From NCBI RefSeq assembly GCF_000718135.1, contig NZ_JOEM01000022.1:1-64000 (forward strand): DNA of 64,000 nucleotides, written 5' to 3'. This document shows, one piece after another, positions 54,469 through 64,000 of the stretch. A program made the position numbers and the translations under genes. The notes below the pieces were generated by a model. That model had not been told where the DNA came from. It was given only the letters and a program-made list of their open reading frames with translations, and ran no database searches. Within the stretch, counting starts at the first letter, position 1. Every line of letters starts with the position of its first letter. Origin of the DNA: Streptomyces cyaneofuscatus (GTDB lineage: Bacteria > Actinomycetota > Actinomycetes > Streptomycetales > Streptomycetaceae).

Positions 54469-55647
54469 GTGAAGTCAAGAAAACTGAAGCACACGCGACG
54501 CCGGGCGACGATACTCACGGCGGCGGCCACATCGGCCGTCGCGGGCGTCGCACTGCTGCCCAACTGGAACGCGGGCGCCTCCACGGCGGCCGAGCCCCAG
54601 GTCGACGCCAAGACCAAGGCCGCCTTCCAGAGTCTGGCCGACGCGGTCTTCACCGACCGCACCAACGCGCTGGTCGACCAGCCGCGCCACGGCGGCAAGA
54701 AGGCCCTCGCCGGACGCTTTTCGGGCAAGGTGGAGCTCTCCTCCGGCATCGGCCGCACCGAGGACGCCGCCCGGAAGCAGCTCGACGACCGCAGGAACCG
54801 GCTGGCGAGCAACGGCGAGAAGTACAGCGCCGGCAGCACCAAGGTCACCCTGGACCGCACCGAGGTCAAGGGCCGCACCGCCGTCGTCGTGGTCACCGAG
54901 AACACCACCCTGACCTACGCGAAGGTCACCGGCGGCGAGCCGGGCACCACCGGTTTCCAGGCCCACCACGAACTGACCTTCAGGGCGGACAAGCAGGGCT
55001 CCTGGAAGGTCACGAAGATCCGCGAGGCCGGCGACGGCTACCTCGCGGTCAACCAGCTCGCCCAGCCGAAGACCACGACCGTGGCGGCCAAGACCACCAC
55101 CACCACTCCGGCTGCGCCCCGCGCCGCCATCACGAAGCGCCCGACGGCCGTCCCCAAGAAGCTCACCGGCGGCGAGTACGACTACCAGGCGATGGCCGCG
55201 TACGCGGAGAAGTACTGGACGAACTACAACCCGGCCTACCCCAACTTCAACGGGGCCGGTGCGGGCGGCGACTGCACCAACTTCGTCAGCCAGTCGCTCA
55301 AGGCCGGCGGCTGGAAGCATGTGCCCGGTTACGTCTACGACTACACGCGCTGGTTCGGCACCGCCGACATCCAGTCGCACTCCTTCGTCGGCGTCAACGA
55401 GTGGTCCTGGTTCGCGCAGAACTCCAAGCGCACCACCAGCCTTGCCAACGTCTACCAGATGGACGTCGGCGACGTCCTCCAGGTCGACTTCAACAAGGAC
55501 GGGTCCAAGGACCACACCATGATCGTCACGTCCCGCCGCAACGGCGTGCCGTACCTGACGTACCACTCCACCAACACCCTGCGCCGTTCGGTGACGAGCA
55601 TCATCTCGTCCTACCCGAACGCCGCGTACTACGCCTACCGCACCTGA
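54469..55647 (+). CDS. Secreted amidase_6 domain protein
   Basis: 392 residues from GTG 54469 with GAGGGAAG upstream; ATG 54442 lacks a ribosome site. Twin-arginine-like start (KHTRRRATILTAAATSAVAG) as a signal peptide. A helical region (45-190) and a Thr/Ala/Pro linker lead to the C-terminal amidase_6 domain (about 230-392): YDYQAMAAYAEKYWTNYNPAYP, GDCTNFVSQSL with the catalytic-type Cys, SKDHTMIVTSR with His. Such domains are peptidase/amidase folds related to NlpC-type hydrolases, probably acting on wall or surface peptides. Confidence 0.82.
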   Translation: MKSRKLKHTRRRATILTAAATSAVAGVALLPNWNAGASTAAEPQVDAKTKAAFQSLADAVFTDRTNALVDQPRHGGKKALAGRFSGKVELSSGIGRTEDAARKQLDDRRNRLASNGEKYSAGSTKVTLDRTEVKGRTAVVVVTENTTLTYAKVTGGEPGTTGFQAHHELTFRADKQGSWKVTKIREAGDGYLAVNQLAQPKTTTVAAKTTTTTPAAPRAAITKRPTAVPKKLTGGEYDYQAMAAYAEKYWTNYNPAYPNFNGAGAGGDCTNFVSQSLKAGGWKHVPGYVYDYTRWFGTADIQSHSFVGVNEWSWFAQNSKRTTSLANVYQMDVGDVLQVDFNKDGSKDHTMIVTSRRNGVPYLTYHSTNTLRRSVTSIISSYPNAAYYAYRT

Positions 55648-55664
55648 CGGTCGGCCACCCCCGA

Positions 55665-55704
55665 ACCACAGCGCCCCTCGTCCATGGACGAGGGGCGCTG
55701 TGGT
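55665..55704. terminator. Bidirectional terminator, perfect 40-bp palindrome
   Basis: 55665-55704 is self-complementary, centred on CCATGG, between the convergent stops of the amidase gene and acnA. Confidence 0.88.
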
Positions 55705-55740
55705 GTCCCGGCCGGCCTTCTCACTCGGCCGCCGGTCCGC

Positions 55741-58582
<2,842 letters not shown>

Positions 58583-58611
58583 GGGCGGCGGCTGCGGTGC
58601 ACCTCGGCAGA

Positions 58612-58629
58612 TATCTCGATGTCGAGATA
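58612..58629. promoter_or_regulatory. Palindromic operator-like site TATCTCGA-TG-TCGAGATA
   Basis: Perfect 8-bp half-sites with a 2-bp centre, 154-171 bp upstream of acnA and about 70 bp beyond the stop of the gene at 58702. The site is very AT-rich for this genome. No binder is known to me with certainty. Confidence 0.5.
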
Positions 58630-58701
58630 ACTCTAGTACATAGCCGCCGCTCGGTCATGCCCAGGTGCCCTTCCGCCATGCCCAGGTGCCCTTCTGCGCT
58701 C

Positions 58702-59307
58702 CTACCCGCGCCGCCGGACGCGATGCCGACGGTGGTAGGAGACCGTGACGGCCGCCGTCAGCGGACCCCAGAGGAACAGCGGCTGATAAAGGATGCCGAC
58801 GACCAGGTTCCCGGTGGCGGTCAGGTCCGCGTGCGGGTAGGTCCACCAGAAGGGAACGGCTGCCCATATCAGGGTCAGAGCCGCAGCGCCGAGGGCGGCG
58901 GGGACGACGGCGGCCAGGGGGCGAACCCTCCGCCCGCCGATCAGCGGGATCCAGCCCGGCACGACCTCGCCCCACGGGCGGACCAGACCGAGGGTCAGGA
59001 GGGCGACCAGCTCGCTGACCACGCTGAGGGTCAGCATCCAGATCTTGGCGTCGACCGTCGCGAAGGGCTCGAAGCCCGCCTCCGTGTAGCCGGCGGGGTG
59101 GCCGAGTACCAGGGCGATGCGCCACAGCCCGCTCGGCAGGACCACCAGCGCGGTGAGGTGCGCGGCCCGGACCGCCCAGCGGGGCGGCGGCGCCACGGGT
59201 GTCCGCGGGGTCGCGGGGGTCCGCGGGGTCGCGGGGGTCCGCGGGGTGGCGGGAGGCTTCCGTAAGGTCATGCGAATCATCGTGGCCGTCCGCGTCCGCA
59301 CGTTCAT
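58702..59307 (-). CDS. Small four-helix membrane protein with repeat N-terminus
   Basis: About 201 residues; the start is unsure (ATG 59307, 59280 or 59271, none with a clear ribosome site). The N-terminal 40 residues contain tandem ATPRTP repeats. Four membrane helices follow at about 48-70, 90-110, 131-152 and 165-190, with GLWRIALVLGHPAGYTEAGFEPFATVDAKIWMLTL between the first two. I do not recognise a defined family. It is on its own transcription unit, divergent in no obvious way from its neighbours. Confidence 0.7.
   Translation of the reverse strand: MNVRTRTATMIRMTLRKPPATPRTPATPRTPATPRTPVAPPPRWAVRAAHLTALVVLPSGLWRIALVLGHPAGYTEAGFEPFATVDAKIWMLTLSVVSELVALLTLGLVRPWGEVVPGWIPLIGGRRVRPLAAVVPAALGAAALTLIWAAVPFWWTYPHADLTATGNLVVGILYQPLFLWGPLTAAVTVSYHRRHRVRRRG
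59199..59252 (-). repeat. 18-bp tandem repeat coding ATPRTP
   Basis: About three copies of an 18-bp G/C unit inside the N-terminal coding region of the small membrane protein; unit length keeps the frame. Copy number is likely variable between strains. Confidence 0.8.
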
Positions 59308-59424
59308 CAGCCTGCGCGGCGGAACTCATGAGCCTCCGGTACGAGGGGTACGCGGCGGGATCGGCCGGGCGGCGGAGGCACGGTCGTCCCAGGGGCCCGG
59401 ACACTCCAGGGGCCCGGAATAGAG

Positions 59425-59460
59425 GTCCGGCCCCTCCGCAAGGTCGCGGAGGGGCCGGAC
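59425..59460 (-). terminator. Terminator after large secreted hydrolase gene
   Basis: Perfect 15-bp stem (59425-59439 with 59446-59460), 6-base loop, 19 bp past the stop at 59479. Confidence 0.85.
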
Positions 59461-59478
59461 GCGGTTCAGCGGACGGGG

Positions 59479-62268
59479 CTACGGCGCGTCGCGGACCGTG
59501 CCCTCGAAGGGCGGGCCCAGGGGCGCGTCGTTGTTGTCCGAGAGCTGGAAGCGGACGTACTCGGCCGGCTCCTTCAGCTGGTCACGGACGGTCGGGACGG
59601 TCAGGTCGGCGGACTTCTGGCCCGCCTCGACCGTCGTCCACAGCGTGCCGTACTCGACCTTCGAGAGCGGGATCGCCGGGTTCGGGGCCTTCTCCACGAG
59701 CTGGGACAGCCACTCCTGGTCGACGTCGGCCGTGGACAGCTCCGGGCGGCCGTCGGGGACGGGGAGCAGCTGGGCCGTGGTCCAGATCTCGACGTCCGCC
59801 TTCTCCGAGAGCGAGATGCGCCAGGTCAGCGGCTCGCCCTCGGTGACATCGGCGGCCACCGGCTTGATGCTCACCTTGGGCATCGGGTCGTCGTTCTCGG
59901 CGAGGACGCCGCCGGCGTCAGCGCCGACGACCGTGCCCCGGACCGCCTTGACCGCGACCCCGTGGGTCTTGTCCCAGCCGTAGCGCTTGTTGCCCTCGAC
60001 CTTCACCGTGACCTTGATCCCGGCGGTGCCGGGGCCGACCTTGACCAGTCGGCCGGTCGACTTGCCGGTCTTCGGGTCATCCACGTACAGCCGGACCGCG
60101 CCCGCGTTCTTGCCGGTGGTGCGGACGGGCACCTGGTACGTACGGAATCCCGAGTCGCCCTCCTTGACCGTGAGGGTGCCGATGTCGACGCGGGCGAGTC
60201 CGGCGGCCTTCACCGCGGGGGTGCCCGGCTTCCAGGACCAGGCATCCATCAGCCACGCCTTGCCGGAGGAGGACTTCGGGGTCAGCTCCAGGGAGGCGAT
60301 CGAGGCGAGGTTCAGCTTGGCGCGGGTCGCGGCGGTCAGCGGGACGCGGACCTCCTGCGCCCAGTACGAGGCGGTGCGGTCGGTGCCGGGGAGCCCGTCG
60401 ATCTTGACGCTGCCCAGCTTGGCCCGCTTGCCCTTGGCGTCCTTGACGTGGACGTCGAAGCGGGTGCCGCTGGTGTTCGCCGGTACGGCGACGCGGAGCG
60501 CGAGGCTCTGGGCGCCCTTGACCGAGACCGGCTTCTTCGGGGTGACGCGGGCGATGGTGCCCGGCTTCTTCCAGTCCAGGGCGACCGCGCGGCGGCCGGC
60601 CTCGTGCTCGGCGCGCCAGGAGGCGAAGTGCGGTGAGGAGCCGGGGTCCTTCTCGCCCATGCAGGCCGAACGGCCGGGGGCGACGGCGTCGCACAGCTTG
60701 GCGCCGGTGACCTTCAGCGGGCCCTGCGGGTCGTCAGGGAGGAAGCCGGCGCTCCGGTTGCCGCCGACCGCGTGGGTGAGCACCCGGGCGGGGTCGGCGG
60801 AGGGGGCGCGGCGGCCGGTGCCGTCGACGAGCTGGCGTACGCGGTCGTCACCGCCGACGAAAAGCCGTGCGGCGGCGGCGATGTAGGTCGCGCCCGCCTT
60901 GTGCTGCTGGTTGGCGGAGAGCCGGCCGGCGGCACCGGGCGAGCAGAGCGGGTCGGGCGACTCGGGGTCGTGCCAGAAGTCGTCGTCGGCCGGGGCCTGG
61001 GCCTGGCCGGGCGTCCACTCGCTGTTGAAGTAGTTGTGGTTGGCGCCGACCATGTAGACCGAGCTGTGCAGGGCCTTGCCGCGGCTGACGCCTCGGGTGC
61101 CGTCCGTGAACACCTGCCCCTGGAGGTCGGAGACGTCACCGTCGCAGCCGGGCAGGATGGTGAGCGAGGGGACGTCCGGCACCGGGTTCTGGCCGAAGAT
61201 GGTGGGGCCGATGTGGACGGTGCCGCGGATGTTCCAGCGGGCCTTCGACCGGTAGCCGTCCTGGGCGGCCGGCGGCTTGTACAGGCTGTCCATCACCGCG
61301 CGGTTGACGCCCTCGCCGCCGCGCGAGTGCCCGACGAGGAGCACCTTGGACAGGTCGGTCTTCGGGCCCTTGCGTACGGCGGCGGGCGCGGTGGAGGGCT
61401 TGGCGGCCCAGTCGGCCCAGCGGCCGAGGTGGTTGCGGATCAGCGAGGAGCGGGCCTGCGCGCCGCCGTCCTCGGCGTTCCAGTCCTGGCCGTTGATGCC
61501 GTTGGCGGAGATGGAGACGGTCACGTACCCCTGGGAGGCCAGCAGCTTCTGGTCGCGCAGATAGCCCCGGTGGCTGGGGATCGGCTTGCTGCCCTTGGCG
61601 CAGGGCCAGTCGCCGGAGGCCTCCCCGTCCTTGCCGGGGACGTAGCAGGTGGCGTGGCGGCCGTGCAGGAAGAGGGCGACGGGACGCTTGCCGGGTGCCT
61701 TCTTCGGGGCGACCACGACACCGCGCATCTCGACCGGTGCGGGGAAGCCCGGGAGCTTCACGGAGGCGAGGCTGTACTCGCCGGTGGTGGTGGCGTACTT
61801 GCCGGGCTTGCCCGGGTCGACGGCGCCTGCGGGCAGCTTGGGCGGGAGCTTCGGGGCGGGCGGCTTGGCCCGGCGGCTCGCGCCCGCGTCCGGGGCCTCG
61901 TCGAGCCGGCGCCCGGCCGCCTCGACGGCGAGGTCGCCGAGGTCGGCGGTGCTGACCTCGTCCAGGGGGAGCCGGAAGGTCCGGCCGTCGTCCTGCGGTT
62001 CGGGTACGCCCACGAGTTCGCCGTTCGCGCGGAACTCCACGCGGGCGTCGCCCATGGGGACCGGCTCGGGCGCGCGCCACTCCAGGTGGTTCTGCCCCTT
62101 CTCACCGGCGATGCGCCAGCCGGGCGGCAGCGCGTCACCGGGCTGGGCCGGCGCGGTGGCGCCGGGTATCTCCGGCGGCACCGGCGCGGCGTACGCCCCC
62201 GTCGGCGCCACCCCCGCCACCGTCAGCACCGCTATCGCGGTGGCCCATGCTCTCCGGCCACGTATCAA
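59479..62268 (-). CDS. Large secreted alpha/beta hydrolase with C-terminal beta domains
   Basis: 929 residues. Signal peptide (1-27, ending GAYA-A). The hydrolase core lies at about 155-500: VALFLHGRHATC oxyanion strand, VLLVGHSRGGEGVNRA nucleophile elbow (Ser near 317), later ILPGCDGDVSD aspartate and GANHNYFN histidine. A middle beta-sandwich (about 560-690) and a Calx-beta-like pair (695-920, with LTVKEGDSG, VEGNKRYGW and VTEGEP) follow. It resembles secreted PHB-depolymerase/lipase-like esterases but the exact family is not recognised. Confidence 0.8.
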   Translation of the reverse strand: MIRGRRAWATAIAVLTVAGVAPTGAYAAPVPPEIPGATAPAQPGDALPPGWRIAGEKGQNHLEWRAPEPVPMGDARVEFRANGELVGVPEPQDDGRTFRLPLDEVSTADLGDLAVEAAGRRLDEAPDAGASRRAKPPAPKLPPKLPAGAVDPGKPGKYATTTGEYSLASVKLPGFPAPVEMRGVVVAPKKAPGKRPVALFLHGRHATCYVPGKDGEASGDWPCAKGSKPIPSHRGYLRDQKLLASQGYVTVSISANGINGQDWNAEDGGAQARSSLIRNHLGRWADWAAKPSTAPAAVRKGPKTDLSKVLLVGHSRGGEGVNRAVMDSLYKPPAAQDGYRSKARWNIRGTVHIGPTIFGQNPVPDVPSLTILPGCDGDVSDLQGQVFTDGTRGVSRGKALHSSVYMVGANHNYFNSEWTPGQAQAPADDDFWHDPESPDPLCSPGAAGRLSANQQHKAGATYIAAAARLFVGGDDRVRQLVDGTGRRAPSADPARVLTHAVGGNRSAGFLPDDPQGPLKVTGAKLCDAVAPGRSACMGEKDPGSSPHFASWRAEHEAGRRAVALDWKKPGTIARVTPKKPVSVKGAQSLALRVAVPANTSGTRFDVHVKDAKGKRAKLGSVKIDGLPGTDRTASYWAQEVRVPLTAATRAKLNLASIASLELTPKSSSGKAWLMDAWSWKPGTPAVKAAGLARVDIGTLTVKEGDSGFRTYQVPVRTTGKNAGAVRLYVDDPKTGKSTGRLVKVGPGTAGIKVTVKVEGNKRYGWDKTHGVAVKAVRGTVVGADAGGVLAENDDPMPKVSIKPVAADVTEGEPLTWRISLSEKADVEIWTTAQLLPVPDGRPELSTADVDQEWLSQLVEKAPNPAIPLSKVEYGTLWTTVEAGQKSADLTVPTVRDQLKEPAEYVRFQLSDNNDAPLGPPFEGTVRDAP

Positions 62269-62467
62269 AGCTCCTCCTCAACCCTGGTCGTGCGCGCGTC
62301 CGTTCCGGTGGTCTGTTCCGGTTCGAACGCGCTCTCGGAGATCGAGACGGGGAGGCGAACCGGTGGGTTGCCTCTGCGGGCGGAGTGATCGGCGGCACCT
62401 CTGTTGTCGGAGCCGGTCGGTAGGGTCGTCTTCGGGGAAATGTTCTGCGCGGCGGAGGGGCGGCGGA

Positions 62468-63304
62468 GTGAGGGTCACGGAGAGCGATCTACGGCTGGAG
62501 GACGGCCGCACGCTCCATGTGTACGACACGGGCGGCGACGGACTCGCGGTCTTCTGGCACCACGGCACGCCGAACATCGGCTCGCCGCCCGTTCCGCTCT
62601 TCGCCGCCGCCGGGAAGCTGTCCGTCCGCTGGGTGTCGTACGACCGTCCCGGCTACGGCGGTTCGTCCCCGCTCCCCGCCCGTGACGTGGCGTCGGCCGC
62701 GGCCGATGTACGGGCGGTCGCCGACGCGCTCGGCATCGACCGGTTCGCCGTCCTCGGCCACTCCGGCGGCGGCCCGCACGCGCTGGCCTGCGGCGCCCTG
62801 CTGCCCGACCGGGTCCTCGGGGTGGTGACGGCCGCGGGACTCGCCCCGTACGGCGCCGAGGGGCTCGACTGGTTCGCGGGCATGGTGCCGTCCTCGGCCG
62901 CCTCGCTGCGGGCGGCCGCGGAGGGGCGTGCGGCGAAGGAGGCGTACGAGGCGGGCGCCGGGTACGACCCGGAGATGTTCACCGACGCCGACCACGAGGC
63001 GCTGGCCGGTGACTGGTCCTGGTTCGACGAGGTGGTGGGCCCCGCTCTGGAGGCCGGGCCGGACGGCCTGATCACCGACGACCTGGCGTACGTCACTCCG
63101 TGGGGCTTCGACCCCGTACGGATCGCCGCGCCCCTGCTCCTGCTCCACGGCGGCCAGGACCGGATAGCACCGGCCGCCCACAGCCACTGGCTCGCCGACC
63201 GCTGCCCGACGGCCGAACTGCGGGTGCGCCCGGCGGACGGGCACATCTCCGTGCTCGACGGGGGCGCGGAGGCCCTGGAGTGGCTGGCGGGGCTGCGCGG
63301 CTGA
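62468..63304 (+). CDS. Alpha/beta hydrolase
   Basis: 278 residues from GTG 62468, with GGAGGGGCGG upstream. Motifs: HHGTPNIGSPP oxyanion loop (about 31), SYDRPGYGGSSP, nucleophile elbow GHSGGGPHAL (Ser near 98), LLHGGQDRIAPAAHS aspartate and ADGHISVLDGG histidine. A complete small esterase/haloperoxidase-like fold. Divergent from the large hydrolase gene. Substrate unknown. Confidence 0.88.
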   Translation: MRVTESDLRLEDGRTLHVYDTGGDGLAVFWHHGTPNIGSPPVPLFAAAGKLSVRWVSYDRPGYGGSSPLPARDVASAAADVRAVADALGIDRFAVLGHSGGGPHALACGALLPDRVLGVVTAAGLAPYGAEGLDWFAGMVPSSAASLRAAAEGRAAKEAYEAGAGYDPEMFTDADHEALAGDWSWFDEVVGPALEAGPDGLITDDLAYVTPWGFDPVRIAAPLLLLHGGQDRIAPAAHSHWLADRCPTAELRVRPADGHISVLDGGAEALEWLAGLRG

Positions 63305-63466
63305 GGTCCGGGCCCTCCCCGTACACACCCCCCGTACAGCCGCGCGCCGCGCGCCCCGTCGGCCCGCCCGGGGGACGATGGGGCACGGGCGACCGTTGCA
63401 CTCCCCGCACTTCTCCCTCCTCGCTCCTCACTCCTCACTCGAACGGCACACCCCCACATGAGCCTC

Positions 63467-63482
63467 ATCTCATATCTGAGAT
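63467..63482. promoter_or_regulatory. Palindrome just upstream of the HTH-MurA gene
   Basis: ATCTCA (63467-63472) and TGAGAT (63477-63482) flank TATC, ending 11 bases before the ATG at 63494. Given that the gene's own product begins with a DNA-binding HTH, autoregulation is plausible. Confidence 0.55.
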
Positions 63483-63493
63483 AACCTGCCGAC

Positions 63494-64000
63494 ATGCCAG
63501 ACGACTACCTCGCACGCATCGGCAAGCTCATCCGTGACGCCCGGCAGCACCGGGGCTGGACACAGACACAGCTGGCCGAGGCGCTCGGCACCAGCCAGAG
63601 TGCCGTCAACCGCATCGAGCGCGGCAACCAGAACATCAGCCTTGAGATGATCGCCCGCATCGGCGAAGCTCTCGACAGCGAGATCGTGTCGCTCGGTTAC
63701 TCCGGGCCCATGCATCTGCGGGTCGTCGGGGGCCGTCGCCTCTCCGGCGCCATCGACGTCAAGACCAGCAAGAACGCCTGTGTCGCGCTGCTGTGCGCCT
63801 CGCTGCTCAACAAGGGCCGTACGGTCCTGCGCCGGGTCGCCAGGATCGAGGAGGTCTTCCGCCTCCTGGAGGTGCTGAACTCCATCGGGGTGCGCACCCG
63901 CTGGGTCAACGACGGCGTGGACCTGGAGATCGTGCCGCCCGCGCAGCTGGAGATGGAGGCGATCGACGCCGACGCCGCGCGCCGCACCCGCTCCATCATC
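63494..64000 (+). CDS. murA: HTH-MurA fusion: UDP-GlcNAc 1-carboxyvinyltransferase-like, partial
   Basis: The first 169 codons; the gene leaves the window at the right edge. Residues 5-62 are a Cro/XRE HTH (IGKLIRDARQHRGWTQTQLAEALGTSQSAVNRIERG and LEMIARIGEALDSEIV). From about 75 the EPSP-synthase-like MurA fold starts (LRVVGGRRLSGAIDVKTSKNACVALLCASLL). Ordinary MurA transfers enolpyruvate to UDP-GlcNAc and has no HTH; this matches a second MurA copy known from Streptomyces. The catalytic Cys region is outside the window. Confidence 0.85.
   Translation, partial: MPDDYLARIGKLIRDARQHRGWTQTQLAEALGTSQSAVNRIERGNQNISLEMIARIGEALDSEIVSLGYSGPMHLRVVGGRRLSGAIDVKTSKNACVALLCASLLNKGRTVLRRVARIEEVFRLLEVLNSIGVRTRWVNDGVDLEIVPPAQLEMEAIDADAARRTRSII

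Overview
The window is high-GC, densely coded DNA with GTG/TTG starts, actinobacterial-type proteins (coproporphyrin heme pathway, LCP protein, NgcEFG, ROK regulator, DUF3000) and long perfect hairpins without strong U-tracts as terminators. It is almost certainly a Streptomyces chromosome. From memory, the gene order from the DUF692 protein through hemQ/hemG/hemE, rnd, thiolase/fadB, dxs, xylFGH, rok7B7, ngcEFG and aconitase to an HTH-MurA protein matches the SCO6045-SCO5998 neighbourhood of S. coelicolor read in that direction. No rRNA, tRNA, CRISPR array, transposase or att site was recognised.

Layout. 1-1.3 kb: edge of what looks like a type II polyketide cluster (acyl-CoA carboxylase beta N-terminus, epsilon subunit, didomain aromatase/cyclase). 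1.5-6.6 kb: a DUF4142 secreted protein, a DUF692 (MNIO-type) TIM-barrel enzyme with an extra C-terminal domain, a TIGR04222-type membrane protein ending in a Gly/Ser/Cys tail, and a secreted tripeptidyl-aminopeptidase-like hydrolase. 6.7-12.7 kb: heme synthesis (hemQ, hemG/cgoX, hemE) around a DUF4349 lipoprotein and a CoA-disulfide-reductase-like flavoenzyme. 12.8-19.4 kb: DUF3000 protein, LuxR-type response regulator, RNase D, thiolase and fused FadB. 19.4-32 kb: cell-wall glycopolymer locus with a 1510-aa three-domain glycosyltransferase/glycerophosphotransferase, CDP-alcohol phosphatidyltransferase, SGNH hydrolase, two propeller-like proteins, galE and an LCP ligase. 32-36 kb: amino-acid permease and dxs. 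36-45 kb: xylose transporter xylFGH with rok7B7, then the chitobiose/GlcNAc transporter ngcEFG. 45-56 kb: GH92 mannosidase, phosphatase, FxLYD-like protein, a class A PBP with a degraded transpeptidase, a NodB-like protein and an amidase_6 protein. 55.7-64 kb: aconitase with an iron-box-like site, a small membrane protein, a large secreted hydrolase, an alpha/beta hydrolase and the start of an HTH-MurA fusion.

The strongest candidate for an undescribed system is the DUF692/Cys-tail pair at 2436-4783. Its stop codon lies inside a 24-bp tandem repeat, and all expected metal-binding residues are present in the enzyme. Second candidates are the wall-polymer locus with its paired propellers and the inactive-looking PBP next to a divergent NodB protein. 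Gaps: 15695-15992 holds one terminator and nothing else recognised; 50341-50603 holds nothing recognised; 44565-45073 is a divergent control region with a DasR-like site; 38250-38529 holds one hairpin.
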